Source: Anaerolineae bacterium
GTDB lineage: Bacteria > Chloroflexota > Anaerolineae > Anaerolineales > Villigracilaceae
Direction of reading: 5' to 3'
Assembly (NCBI GenBank): GCA_022013685.1
Contig: JAKLPV010000089.1
Coordinates: 1-40,182, forward strand
Length of the DNA: 40,182 nt
The notes under the pieces are model-generated. The model did no database searches. It was given only the letters and a program-made list of their open reading frames with translations, and had not been told where the DNA came from. Shown here in pieces: positions 6,983 to 15,315 of the stretch (position 1 is the stretch's first letter; each line of letters begins with the position of its first letter). The position numbers and the translations under genes are program-made.

Positions 6983-7150
6983 ATGTAACAAACCGAACCG
7001 ACTTACGATTACACAGATTACGTTATCAACCAAAAGTATCAATTTGCAACTCCCGAAAACCGGGAGAAGATTTTAAAATATATCGTGCATATTGAAAAAG
7101 CGGTTGAAAACTATTTTATTTCTGTGGGGGAGTCGGTTTATTTATATTGA
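6983..7150 (+). pseudogene. Possible small gene with stop at codon 2
   Basis: ATG at 6983-6985 is preceded by AAGGGG and followed at once by TAA. The same frame then runs open for 53 codons to TGA at 7148-7150. The read-through peptide looks protein-like (it includes QKYQFATPENREKILKY and IVHIEKAVENYF). This looks like a small gene inactivated by a nonsense mutation, or a chance open frame. No family is recognised. The remaining bases to 7287 are AT-rich and hold an imperfect inverted repeat (GCGCC..CCAAT / ATTGGCGC, 7151-7181), but no other gene is visible. Confidence 0.3.
7050..7066 (+). terminator. Weak hairpin terminator candidate after the XRE gene
   Basis: CTCCCG, AAAAC, CGGGAG is followed by AAGATTTT. 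It could end transcription from the repressor gene, but the T run is short and interrupted. Confidence 0.35.
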
Positions 7151-7287
7151 GCGCCGCCCAATTACACCTATTGATTGGCGCATCGGCTATTCAGCGCTCT
7201 TCTTTCCAAGAAAATAACATTCACCTAGCCTCTTTACCAAGTTATATTGCCCGCTTATTAAAATAGATTATTACACTGGAAATTATT

Positions 7288-8865
7288 ATGCCCGATTATT
7301 ATCCTCCTCCCCCAAGTCTGTCATCTGGTTCTATTGTCTGGGCATATTTAAGAGACTCAGGAGGTCCGAATCAGGATCGCTCTGTTCCTCAACAAAATGA
7401 TGTATTGGTCGAATACTGCCAGCGTTATGGTTTACGGCTTCAAAAAGTTTTTGCAGATATTCATATGAGCGGAACCAATGATAATCGGGATCAGTTTAAC
7501 GAAATGATAAACCTGGTCGAAGCAGGCAAAAAACCTGCCGGGATTCTAATATGGTCCTTTGCACGTTGGGCTCGCAACAAAATTGACAGCCAACTATACA
7601 AAGCCTATGTTCGTAAACGCGGTATTATCCTCCATTCTCTAATTGATAATATCCCAGACGGAAAATACGGTATTGTTGTTGAAACCCTTATAGATGTTGG
7701 CAATCAAGAAAAAGCCGAACAAGCATCCGAAGAGGCGAAGCGTGGTCTTTACGATATGGTTCGCCAGAGAGCGGTGCCAGGAACACCCCCATATGGGTTT
7801 ATAGCAAAGCCTATAGAGATAATCAGCCCGGAAGGTGTCAAGCGCATTCGAAATAGTTGGGAACCTGATTCGAGCCTGATTCCTACTGTAAAAAAGGCTT
7901 TTGATATGCGCGCGGCGGGCATATCGCTCAGCGAAATTCATAAAGAACTCAGATTATTTAGCGGCATAAATCAATACAGTTACTTTTATGCAAACCCTCT
8001 CTACATCGGTTGTCTCAAATATGGAGAACTCGTAATAGATAACTACTGCGAGCCAATGGTAGATAAGTTTATATGGGAAGAAGTACAAAAAATCAGACAA
8101 CAGCACATTGCAAGCCAGGTAAAAAATGCCCCACAAAGCACAACAAAAATTCGACGTATCAATGCCCAGATGGCACTGACCGGATTAGCTCATTGTGCCC
8201 GCTGCGGTTCGCCTCTTTTTGGCCACAATTCACCACGACCTGACAAGTCAAAAGTATCAGATCTATCGTACAAATGCACCCGTGCCCGGCGTCGCCAGGA
8301 TTGTGATCTGCCACGAATATCAGCTCCTGCAGCCGAAAAAGCTATTGTCGATGAAATTGAACAATTAGCGGAAAACCCCCGTTATATGGCTGCTATCCAT
8401 GCTGAAATGCTAGACCGCAGCCAAAAAGCAAGCTCCGAAACGGCAGAGAGAATCAGCCAAATTAATCAGCGTCTAAAAACTTTGCGCACTCAGATTACTA
8501 ATCTGACTAACGCCATCACCGAAACGGGTCACAGTCGAGCTTTGTTGCAGCGCTTGACAGATCTTGAAAATGATCAATATGGCGCTGAAACCTTGCTCAT
8601 AGATTTACAATATCAGCAAAATACCTTGCCGAACATCGGAGCAGATGAAATCAGTGCTGTTTTACGGAAAATGGTTGAACGGATGCGAACCCCCGAGCGT
8701 CGCCGTGAAATTCTTCATGCTTTGCTTGAATCTGTCGGCATAGATAGAATTGATAACCGATTACTTATCGGTATCGCCATCAAAATCCCATCCCAAAGTC
8801 CCCCTGAAAATCAAAATACAAGTGTGCCTACATATATGAGCCACCAAAGGGAGTCGAACCCTTGA
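7288..8865 (+). CDS. Large serine recombinase (integrase of the element)
   Basis: Protein of 525 residues that cuts and rejoins DNA at attachment sites through a serine-DNA intermediate. The resolvase domain starts with AYLRDSGGPNQ, placing the likely catalytic serine at residue 24; IWSFARWARN near residue 93 carries conserved arginines. The central recombinase domain includes GTPPYGF. A zinc ribbon is marked by CARCGSPLFG and YKCTRARRRQDCD (about 307-345), followed by a coiled coil (about 375-445), the usual layout of large serine integrases. The last eight residues (SHQRESNP) are encoded within the tRNA-Thr gene. The gene is more AT-rich than the chromosome to its right. It almost certainly integrates the element. 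Confidence 0.95.
   Translation: MPDYYPPPPSLSSGSIVWAYLRDSGGPNQDRSVPQQNDVLVEYCQRYGLRLQKVFADIHMSGTNDNRDQFNEMINLVEAGKKPAGILIWSFARWARNKIDSQLYKAYVRKRGIILHSLIDNIPDGKYGIVVETLIDVGNQEKAEQASEEAKRGLYDMVRQRAVPGTPPYGFIAKPIEIISPEGVKRIRNSWEPDSSLIPTVKKAFDMRAAGISLSEIHKELRLFSGINQYSYFYANPLYIGCLKYGELVIDNYCEPMVDKFIWEEVQKIRQQHIASQVKNAPQSTTKIRRINAQMALTGLAHCARCGSPLFGHNSPRPDKSKVSDLSYKCTRARRRQDCDLPRISAPAAEKAIVDEIEQLAENPRYMAAIHAEMLDRSQKASSETAERISQINQRLKTLRTQITNLTNAITETGHSRALLQRLTDLENDQYGAETLLIDLQYQQNTLPNIGADEISAVLRKMVERMRTPERRREILHALLESVGIDRIDNRLLIGIAIKIPSQSPPENQNTSVPTYMSHQRESNP
8839..8865. other. Probable attachment site: integrase 3' end overlaps tRNA 3' end
   Basis: The recombinase reading frame continues for 27 bases into the 3' part of tRNA-Thr (discriminator base, acceptor strand and part of the T arm). 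This places the element boundary at, or very close to, the tRNA 3' end. A matching copy of the tRNA end should exist at the other element boundary, left of this window. Confidence 0.7.
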
Positions 8866-8911
8866 CCTGACGATTACGAATCGTCTGCTCTACCAACTGA
8901 GCTATGGTGGC
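8839..8911 (-). tRNA. tRNA-Thr (anticodon CGU)
   Basis: Reading the minus strand, a full cloverleaf of 73 nt can be drawn: acceptor GCCACCA/TGGTGGC, D stem GCTC/GAGC, anticodon stem GACGA/TCGTC with loop TTCGTAA (anticodon CGT), T stem AAGGG/CCCTT with loop TTCGACT, and discriminator T. No CCA is encoded. It is intact even though an element is integrated at its 3' end. Confidence 0.96.
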
Positions 8912-8927
8912 TTGTTGAGCGGGCGAA

Positions 8928-8956
8928 ATTATACAGGATACCCGCCAGAATCGCAA
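8928..8956 (-). promoter_or_regulatory. Promoter of tRNA-Thr
   Basis: On the minus strand TTGCGA (8956-8951), a 17-nt spacer and TATAAT (8933-8928) lie 17 bases upstream of the tRNA 5' end. This is a near-consensus housekeeping promoter. Confidence 0.75.
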
Positions 8957-8997
8957 GAAAAATGAGTTGTTTTGCTTCTTTGGGGTATGATTAAGCC

Positions 8998-10230
8998 ATG
9001 CTCAATATTGCCATGATTTCCTATCATACTTGTCCGCTGGCGACCCTGGGGGGCAAGGACACCGGCGGGATGAATGTTTACGTGCGCGATCTGACCGCCG
9101 AATTGGGCCGCCAGGGCATCCACGTGGATGTTTTTACCCGTTCGCAGGATGAACACGTTCCGCACGTTTTGCACGACCTCGGCTTTGGCAACCGCGTGGT
9201 GCACATCCCGGCTGGGCCGGAACAGCCCATGCCCAAAAAAGAATTGGCCGGGTATATTCCGCAATTTGCCGAGGGGATCAGGCAGTTTGCCGCCGAGCGC
9301 GGCATCCGCTATGATGTCATCCACAGCCATTACTGGATGTCTGGCCTGGCTGCCGAGCAATTAAAGGCCGAATGGAATATCCCGATTGTGCACATGTTCC
9401 ACACCCTGGGTGAGATGAAAAACCGCATCGCCACCAACGATGCCGAAAAGGAAGGCGCTTACCGTCTGGACGGTGAACGCCAGGTTTTGCGCGCGGCAGA
9501 CGTGATCATCGCCGCTACGCTGGCAGAGCAGGCCCAACTACAATGGCTCTACAAAGCCGATATGCGCAAGGTAACCATCATCCCACCGGGGGTGGATACC
9601 TGCCATTTTTATCCCATTCCTCCTGATGAAGCCAAAGACTACATCGGGATCCCGAAAGAGGACCGCATGGTCTTGTTTGTCGGGCGTATCGAACCGCTCA
9701 AGGGGGTCGATACGCTGATCAAGGCCATGTCTTGTTTGTGTATCAATGAAATCGAGCGCCCGGCTTACCTGGTTGTTATTGGCGGCGACCCGAATGTCCC
9801 TGCCGAACAAATGAGCGTGGAAATGACCCGTTTACAGGGACTTTGCCACGATTTATGTATGGACCGGATGGTGGTTTTCCTCGGCAAGCGCGGACAGGAT
9901 ACCCTGCCCTATTACTATTCTGCTGCCGATGTGCTGGTGATGCCTTCGCATTACGAATCGTTCGGCATGGTGGCGCTGGAGGCAATGGCCTGTGGGACGC
10001 CGGTTGTGGCTTCGCAGGTCGGCGGCCTGGCTTTCCTGATACAGGATGGCGTCACAGGTTTCCATGTGCCCGACCAGGATGAAGACGCACTGTGTGACCG
10101 CCTGACTCGCATCCTGGGAAACCCATCCCTGCTGGAGCAGATGGGGAAAGCTTCAGCCGATTATGCGCGCAAATATGCCTGGTCGCATATTGCCGGCCAG
10201 CTTATGGGTGTCTATCAAGAGTTGGTCTAA
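8998..10230 (+). CDS. GT4-family glycosyltransferase
   Basis: Protein of 410 residues, normal for the family. It has the GT-B layout: an N-terminal acceptor domain with GGMNVYVRDLTAELGRQG (about 23-40) and a C-terminal donor domain with LFVGRIEPLKGVDTLI and the EX7E-type motif ESFGMVALEAMACGTPVV. These features match the MshA / sucrose-phosphate-synthase-like branch of GT4, which transfers a sugar from a nucleotide sugar. The exact acceptor cannot be read from sequence. The ATG has no Shine-Dalgarno, but TATGAT lies 6 nt before it, which suggests a leaderless transcript. Confidence 0.9.
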   Translation: MLNIAMISYHTCPLATLGGKDTGGMNVYVRDLTAELGRQGIHVDVFTRSQDEHVPHVLHDLGFGNRVVHIPAGPEQPMPKKELAGYIPQFAEGIRQFAAERGIRYDVIHSHYWMSGLAAEQLKAEWNIPIVHMFHTLGEMKNRIATNDAEKEGAYRLDGERQVLRAADVIIAATLAEQAQLQWLYKADMRKVTIIPPGVDTCHFYPIPPDEAKDYIGIPKEDRMVLFVGRIEPLKGVDTLIKAMSCLCINEIERPAYLVVIGGDPNVPAEQMSVEMTRLQGLCHDLCMDRMVVFLGKRGQDTLPYYYSAADVLVMPSHYESFGMVALEAMACGTPVVASQVGGLAFLIQDGVTGFHVPDQDEDALCDRLTRILGNPSLLEQMGKASADYARKYAWSHIAGQLMGVYQELV

Positions 10231-10240
10231 CCCTGGTGTT

Positions 10241-10945
10241 TTATTCGGCTGGATTTTTTGCCGCCACCAGCCCACCAAACGTGATCATTGTCAGGTAAAC
10301 GAACAGAAAGAACAACGAGAACATAAAAGTGAAGGCCAGTGCGCGTGTGTCGCTTTGCGGGGTCACAATTCGTTCAAATACATCACTGGCCAGCGAGCCG
10401 GGATTCTGCAGGATATCCCAACTGTTCCAGCGCAGGAAGCGGCCCAGATAGATCCCAAAACTGCTTAACCCACTGACGATAATGACAAAAATCCAACCGG
10501 TCAGCCGGTTGAACAGGCTGGCAACCATTTTTTGCATCATAAACAGTGAGATCACGCCTAAAAACAACCCATTCCAGGCGAACCAGGCCAACATCAGCAC
10601 GTCATACCAGAGCGGCGAGGCCCGGTCCCATTTTGCCAGGTGCTGGAAATCGGTCATAATGTAAGGCGCATTTGGCAGGAAAGCCAGCCATAAAATTGAG
10701 CACGCCAGGATGCTTATCATCTTCAACGGGCGTGGCAGATTTCTGGCGCTTGAAGCAAGCCACGCCATCCCCAAAGGTATCCAGGCCAGAAATAAATTCC
10801 ATACCAGAAAAAGGTAATGGAAACTGTCTGTTTTCTGCACGCGCGCAGCGAAGATAGCCAGGGATGCAAGTGAAGCCATTGCCAGTAGTAAAAATAACGC
10901 CAAGGGATGTTTTTGTTCTTTTGCGATGCTCAAGATGTTTTTCAT
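10241..10945 (-). CDS. DUF1361 multi-pass membrane protein
   Basis: I chose the ATG at 10945 because AGGA lies upstream; the longer frame begins with TTG and has no site. The product is about 234 residues with roughly six hydrophobic helices. LAFLPNAPYIMTDFQHL (near residue 95) and FGIYLGRFLRWNSWDI (near 170) are the conserved motifs I associate with DUF1361. The function of that family is not known. It is convergent with the glycosyltransferase, 10 bases apart. Confidence 0.8.
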   Translation of the reverse strand: MKNILSIAKEQKHPLALFLLLAMASLASLAIFAARVQKTDSFHYLFLVWNLFLAWIPLGMAWLASSARNLPRPLKMISILACSILWLAFLPNAPYIMTDFQHLAKWDRASPLWYDVLMLAWFAWNGLFLGVISLFMMQKMVASLFNRLTGWIFVIIVSGLSSFGIYLGRFLRWNSWDILQNPGSLASDVFERIVTPQSDTRALAFTFMFSLFFLFVYLTMITFGGLVAAKNPAE

Positions 10946-11060
10946 GTGGGGATCCTGAAAGAAATTTTGCAAATATTATCGCCTTGTGCGCCTATCATTT
11001 TCTGTGAAATCAGCTCATAAAGTCTCAGGATTGCTTTCAACCTGTTTTTGGGGTGAGGAA

Positions 11061-11097
11061 GTAAAAGGAATACCAGGAGCGAAATTCCTGATATCCC
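11061..11097 (-). terminator. Terminator candidate of the molybdenum hydroxylase operon
   Basis: An imperfect hairpin (GGAATACCAGGA at 11067-11078 against TCCTGATATCCC at 11086-11097) is followed on the minus strand by TTTTAC. It lies about 20 bases after the stop codon of the molybdopterin subunit. The rest of the gap to 10945 shows nothing I can name. Confidence 0.5.
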
Positions 11098-11117
11098 TTT
11101 TGCTTGTGAAAGAAAAT

Positions 11118-13316
11118 TTAATCCAGCCGGCCCAATCCGCGCAGGACGCGCTCCGGGGTTAGCGGGAACTCGTCGAACCAGATGCCGGTCGCGGCGTGGA
11201 CGGCGGCGGTCACGGCTGGGGCCAGCGGCAGGTAGGGCATCTCTCCCATTCCGCGCGCGCCGTAAGGCCCGATCGGGTCAGCGTATTCCAGGATAAGCGA
11301 TTCGACGTTTTCCGGGATGTCGAGCACGGTCGGGATCAGGTAGGTGGACAGTTTATCGGTTAGCAGCCGTCCATCGCGCTGGATCATGTTTTCCATCAAC
11401 GCATACCCGGCAGCCTGAACCACTGCACCCTCGATCTGCCCCTGCACTTGCTGGGGATTAACAGCCTTGCCGACATCGTCGGCGCAGATGACGTTGACCA
11501 GTCGCACCAAGCCGGTTTCGATATCCACCTCGACTTCAACCGCCTCGGCCACGTAGCCGTATGCGAAATTCGGGTCTGATTTGCCGGTTTCGGGGTCGAG
11601 CGGCGTGGTGCGCGGCGGACGGTATTGGTAGGTGGCAATCGCCGGGCGCTCTTCGCGCTGCCATTTCTCAAGGGCCATCTCGCAGGCGCCCTTGATGGCA
11701 TTGCCGGCCATAAAGGTCATGCGCGAGGCCGAAACCGAACCGGAATTGCCGGTAACGGCGGTATCTGAAGCGATCAATTCCACTTTCTCGAGCGGCAGGT
11801 TTAGGGTTTCAGCCGCAAATTGGACAAAAGCTGTGTGCGAACCCTGGCCGACCTCGGCGCCGGCATGATAGAGCACGGCCTTTTCGATTTCTGCCTTGCC
11901 GTGCAATTCGATGGTTGCCACACATTGTTCAGGTGCGCCAAATGAAAAACCGACATTTTTGAACCCGCAGGCAAAGCCCCAGCCGCGCTTTATGGCTTTT
12001 GGAGTGATTTTGCCTCGGCCGGATTCTTGCAGGGCGCCCATGCGTTCGACACATTTATCGACAACTTGGCCCATTGAAACACCTTTTGGCAGCGGCGTCC
12101 CAACTGAAAGGATCGATCCTTCTTGTATCAGGTTACGGCGGCGTAGTTCGATCGGGTCGATGCCCAATTTTTCAGCCAATTTGCTCATTTGTTGTTCTGC
12201 GGCAAACAACCCTTGTGGGCCGCCAAAGCCTCGAAAGGCACCCGTGACCATGTTATTGGTGTAAATAGAGGCTGAATCCACCTTGACATTGGGGATTTCA
12301 TACGGTCCGGTACATATCAGGGTCGCATTGCCCTGCACTTTGGTTGACGTGTAAGCGTAGCCGCCCGCATCGGCGTATAAATCCACCTCAGCGGCCAGCA
12401 ATTTGCCATCTTTTGTCGCACCCCAGCGGGTCTTGATGTGGTAAGGGTGGCGCTTGTGATGCGCAAGCATCGACTCTTCGCGGCTCCAGATGATTTTTAT
12501 TGGGCGCTTGATCCCGCGTTGCGCAAGCCTCCAAACTGCCAGGGCCAGCACGATCTGCACAGACATGTCTTCGCGCCCGCCAAAGGCTCCGCCAATCGCC
12601 GGGTAAATGACGCGCACCTGCTCCAGCGGCAGGCCCAGTGAGTGGGCGATTTGTTCCTGGTCTTCGTGAGTCCACTGCCCGCCGACCAGCACCGTTACGC
12701 GGCCTTCTTCGTCAATATAACCGAGACCGGCTTCCGGTTGCAGATAGGCATGCTCCTGCATCGGGGTGTCATAAACGCCCTCGACAATGACATCTGCCTT
12801 TTTGAAGGCTGCTTCCACATCCCCCTTGCGGATGCGGTAACGCAAAATCACATTTGAGCCTTTGTCCGGGTGCAGCAAGGGCGCATCTGCTTCCATTGCC
12901 GCCAGCATATCGGTCACAACAGGCAGGTCTTCGTATTCGACCCGAATCAAATCACGCGCCTGGGCCGCGATGGGTTCACTATCGGCTACCACTATCGCCA
13001 CCTGGTCGCCGACCCAGCGTACCCGTTCTGCGTAGGGCTTATTTGAGCCGGGACCGCACAATACCGGCTGGTCGGGCATGATCAGGCCATACTCGTTGTT
13101 AGGCACGTCTTTGGCGGTGAAAATCGCAATCACTCCGGGCACGGCTGCCGCCTCGTCCAGATCGATTTTCTTGATAATTGCGTGCGGCCTGCCGGCAAAC
13201 AGAATCTTCATGTAAGCCTGTTCAGGCAGGTTAATATCGCCGGGGTAAAGCGCCTCGCCGGTCACCTTGCTGGCTGCATCCAGCCGGGTAACCGATTTTC
13301 CGATAATTTTCGTCAT
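11118..13316 (-). CDS. Xanthine dehydrogenase-family molybdopterin-binding subunit
   Basis: Protein of 732 residues, the catalytic subunit of a molybdenum hydroxylase of the xanthine/CO dehydrogenase type; it hydroxylates aldehydes or N-heterocycles using molybdopterin cytosine dinucleotide. The N-terminal a/b hammerhead domain begins GKSVTRLDAASKVTGEALY. Cofactor-binding signatures include GGAFGGREDMS (about 245-255) and GAFRGFGGPQ (about 355-364). The glutamate expected for catalysis is in GMGEMPYLPLAPAV near the C-terminus. The enzyme's electron-transfer subunits are fused in the gene upstream (13767-15188). No CoxL-type AYRCSFR loop is present, so it is not a form I CO dehydrogenase. The substrate is unknown. 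Confidence 0.93.
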   Translation of the reverse strand: MTKIIGKSVTRLDAASKVTGEALYPGDINLPEQAYMKILFAGRPHAIIKKIDLDEAAAVPGVIAIFTAKDVPNNEYGLIMPDQPVLCGPGSNKPYAERVRWVGDQVAIVVADSEPIAAQARDLIRVEYEDLPVVTDMLAAMEADAPLLHPDKGSNVILRYRIRKGDVEAAFKKADVIVEGVYDTPMQEHAYLQPEAGLGYIDEEGRVTVLVGGQWTHEDQEQIAHSLGLPLEQVRVIYPAIGGAFGGREDMSVQIVLALAVWRLAQRGIKRPIKIIWSREESMLAHHKRHPYHIKTRWGATKDGKLLAAEVDLYADAGGYAYTSTKVQGNATLICTGPYEIPNVKVDSASIYTNNMVTGAFRGFGGPQGLFAAEQQMSKLAEKLGIDPIELRRRNLIQEGSILSVGTPLPKGVSMGQVVDKCVERMGALQESGRGKITPKAIKRGWGFACGFKNVGFSFGAPEQCVATIELHGKAEIEKAVLYHAGAEVGQGSHTAFVQFAAETLNLPLEKVELIASDTAVTGNSGSVSASRMTFMAGNAIKGACEMALEKWQREERPAIATYQYRPPRTTPLDPETGKSDPNFAYGYVAEAVEVEVDIETGLVRLVNVICADDVGKAVNPQQVQGQIEGAVVQAAGYALMENMIQRDGRLLTDKLSTYLIPTVLDIPENVESLILEYADPIGPYGARGMGEMPYLPLAPAVTAAVHAATGIWFDEFPLTPERVLRGLGRLD

Positions 13317-13334
13317 CGTTGCCTCATGGTTGAT

Positions 13335-13763
13335 TTAACGTGTATATTTCTTTGCCCTTATTTTTGGGGCCGGTTCATCGAGCGGTCCGTAGAGTGGGAC
13401 GGCGGCGCGGTAAACGATGCTGTAGATAATGGAAAGAACGCTTGATAAGATAAGCACGATGAAGAAGAAAAACACCATTTGCAATTTCAGCATTGGTATT
13501 GAGCGAATCCAGCGCGCCAGGCCGCTCAGAAACGGGATATCGGACACCCACGGTGGAAATTTAAAAGGTGACGATAGTGATCTGATAAAACTCTGCACCT
13601 GGGGAACATCCCAGCCCTGGGCCAGCGTCACCAATTCTTGCGTGGCTGCCCAGCCGACAATAGGGATGATAATGATGATGATGAAACCAATACCGCGCCA
13701 GATGGGGTGAATTTTATAAGGGCGCACAAACTCTTTTTTTTGCGTGGTTCGATATTTAGACAT
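13335..13763 (-). CDS. Small membrane protein inside the molybdenum hydroxylase operon
   Basis: Protein of 142 residues with a GGAGTAGGTC ribosome site. Two strong membrane helices are present: GIGFIIIIIIPIVGW (about 25-40) and LQMVFFFFIVLILSSVLS (about 93-115). The basic N-terminus and the basic C-terminal tail suggest both ends are cytoplasmic. It is separated from its neighbours by 3 and 18 bases, so it is co-transcribed with both enzyme subunits. I do not recognise a family; it might anchor the enzyme to the membrane, which is inference from position only. Confidence 0.8.
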   Translation of the reverse strand: MSKYRTTQKKEFVRPYKIHPIWRGIGFIIIIIIPIVGWAATQELVTLAQGWDVPQVQSFIRSLSSPFKFPPWVSDIPFLSGLARWIRSIPMLKLQMVFFFFIVLILSSVLSIIYSIVYRAAVPLYGPLDEPAPKIRAKKYTR

Positions 13764-13766
13764 GAC

Positions 13767-15188
13767 CTACTCCTTTACAGAATGTTTGCTGGCTTCCTCG
13801 ATGGCTTTGATAATTTTATAGTAGCCTGTGCAGCGACACAGGTTGCCGGTAATGGCCTGCTCAATCGCATTTGTATCCGGGTGAGGGCGCTCTTCGAGCA
13901 GCTTTGCCGCCGACATCAAAAACCCTGGCGTGCAATAACCGCATTGCACCGCGCCCTCATGCACAAAGGCCTCTTGAACGGGGTGCAATTGTTCATGGTT
14001 TGCCAGGCCTTCCACGGTGACAATTTCTGCGCCATGCGCGCGCGGGGCCGGAACCAGGCACGACATCACAGCCTGACCGTCCATGAAGACTGTACACGCC
14101 CCGCACTCACCCTCGGCGCAGCCTTCTTTCGAGCCAACCAGCCCGGCTTCTTCGCGCAGCAAGCGTAACAGGGTTTTCTCGTGGCCGGTGCTAAATGCAT
14201 ACTTTTTACCGTTAATTGTTGTCTGGATGTCTGCGCCCGGAGCGTGATGCGCGCCCGCAAAATCATCTGCTGGCTGGCGCATTTGCTTGCCCCAAAGCAG
14301 GACCGGCTCCGCGGGGAACCCGGCGTGGGTCTCGTTATTTCGAATCGCTTCCAGCCCACGCTTTGCGATCACCCGCGCCATTTCGCGCCGGTAAGCCGCC
14401 GAACCGCGGATGTCGTCAATCGGGCGGGCGGCTTGGCGGGTCAGTTCGGCGGCTTTGGCGATCACATCGTCGCTGAGCTGCCTGCCTTGCAGGGAGGCTT
14501 CGGCTTCGGTTGCGTGGATAATCGTCGGGGAGACCGCTCCCAGTGTGATCGAAGATGCTTCAACAGTATCCTCGTTCAAGGTCAGAACGAGCGCGATGTT
14601 GACCACCGAAATAGCCTGGGCGCGGCGCAGGGCCATTTTTATGAATGTCCCGCGTTGGTTGCTTTGCATACCCTTGAAAGCGATCTCAACCAGCATTTCA
14701 TCGGCCTGCAAGGCAGTTTTGCGCACGCCGCTGTAGAACTCGCTTAATGGCACACGCCGCTCGCCGCGTACTGATTTTAAGAGCACCCAGGCGCCGAGCG
14801 CCATCAATGGGGTGATGGTGTCGTTGGCGGGTGAGGCGGTGACGAGGTTGCCGGCCACTGTGCCGCGATTGCGTATTTGCGGCGAGCCGACTTCCCAGGC
14901 AGCCCGCACCAACGGATAGGCGCGCTCACGCAACAGTTTTGAAGCCACAACCTGGTTGTGGGTAACCATTGCGCCGAGACGCAAAACGCCGTCCTCGTCA
15001 AGCGAGATTTCATCTAATCCGGGAATACGGGTAATATCAATCAGAGTCTTGATATCAGGACGGACTTTACGTTCCAGTTCGAGGATAAGGTCGGTGCCGC
15101 CCGCGATGATGCGCGCTTTTTTGCCTTGTTCTGCCAGGGCCCGGACAGCCTCATCTGTGGTTTTTGCGGAGATGTACTCATGCCACAT
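13767..15188 (-). CDS. Fused FAD and 2Fe-2S subunits of molybdenum hydroxylase
   Basis: Protein of 473 residues. The N-terminal 285 residues match the FAD-binding medium subunit: AEQGKKARIIAGGTDLIL and the flavin signature IRNRGTVAGNLVTASPA near residue 107, then the C-terminal CO_deh_flav-type domain. After a linker, the last 150 residues are the 2Fe-2S small subunit with CAEGECGACTVF (about 350), CGYCTPGF (about 415) and NLCRCTGYYKII (about 445), giving both iron-sulfur clusters. Electrons pass from the molybdenum subunit through the clusters to FAD. The order FAD-then-FeS is the reverse of eukaryotic xanthine dehydrogenase and XdhA. AAGGAGAA precedes the ATG, and the gene starts the operon. 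Confidence 0.93.
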   Translation of the reverse strand: MWHEYISAKTTDEAVRALAEQGKKARIIAGGTDLILELERKVRPDIKTLIDITRIPGLDEISLDEDGVLRLGAMVTHNQVVASKLLRERAYPLVRAAWEVGSPQIRNRGTVAGNLVTASPANDTITPLMALGAWVLLKSVRGERRVPLSEFYSGVRKTALQADEMLVEIAFKGMQSNQRGTFIKMALRRAQAISVVNIALVLTLNEDTVEASSITLGAVSPTIIHATEAEASLQGRQLSDDVIAKAAELTRQAARPIDDIRGSAAYRREMARVIAKRGLEAIRNNETHAGFPAEPVLLWGKQMRQPADDFAGAHHAPGADIQTTINGKKYAFSTGHEKTLLRLLREEAGLVGSKEGCAEGECGACTVFMDGQAVMSCLVPAPRAHGAEIVTVEGLANHEQLHPVQEAFVHEGAVQCGYCTPGFLMSAAKLLEERPHPDTNAIEQAITGNLCRCTGYYKIIKAIEEASKHSVKE

Positions 15189-15255
15189 GATTTTCTCCTT
15201 GTAAGCAAATGTGGTATTGGTATAAGATCAGATTATTCCCTTTAATTTTACATCA

Positions 15256-15289
15256 AAAAAGCAAAGGCCACGCACCAGGCGTGACCTTT
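15256..15289 (-). terminator. Rho-independent terminator
   Basis: On the minus strand a stem of 11 pairs with one mismatch (AAAGGTCACGC / GCGTGGCCTTT) is followed by GCTTTTTT. It lies 27 bases after the stop codon of the gene at 15316. Confidence 0.85.
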
Positions 15290-15315
15290 GTCTGACAAAT
15301 TGGTGATATATATTT

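Noticed and set aside
6945..7110. Programmed -1 frameshift at the A-run ending the XRE gene
   Set aside because: The run is GCG AAA AAA TAA, followed by a hairpin. The slippery match is poor and the -1 peptide looks non-protein-like, so a plain gene end is more likely.
8836..8862. Last residues of the recombinase as a functional peptide motif
   Set aside because: The sequence is simply a translation of tRNA-Thr, so it is best read as an effect of integration and not as a conserved motif.
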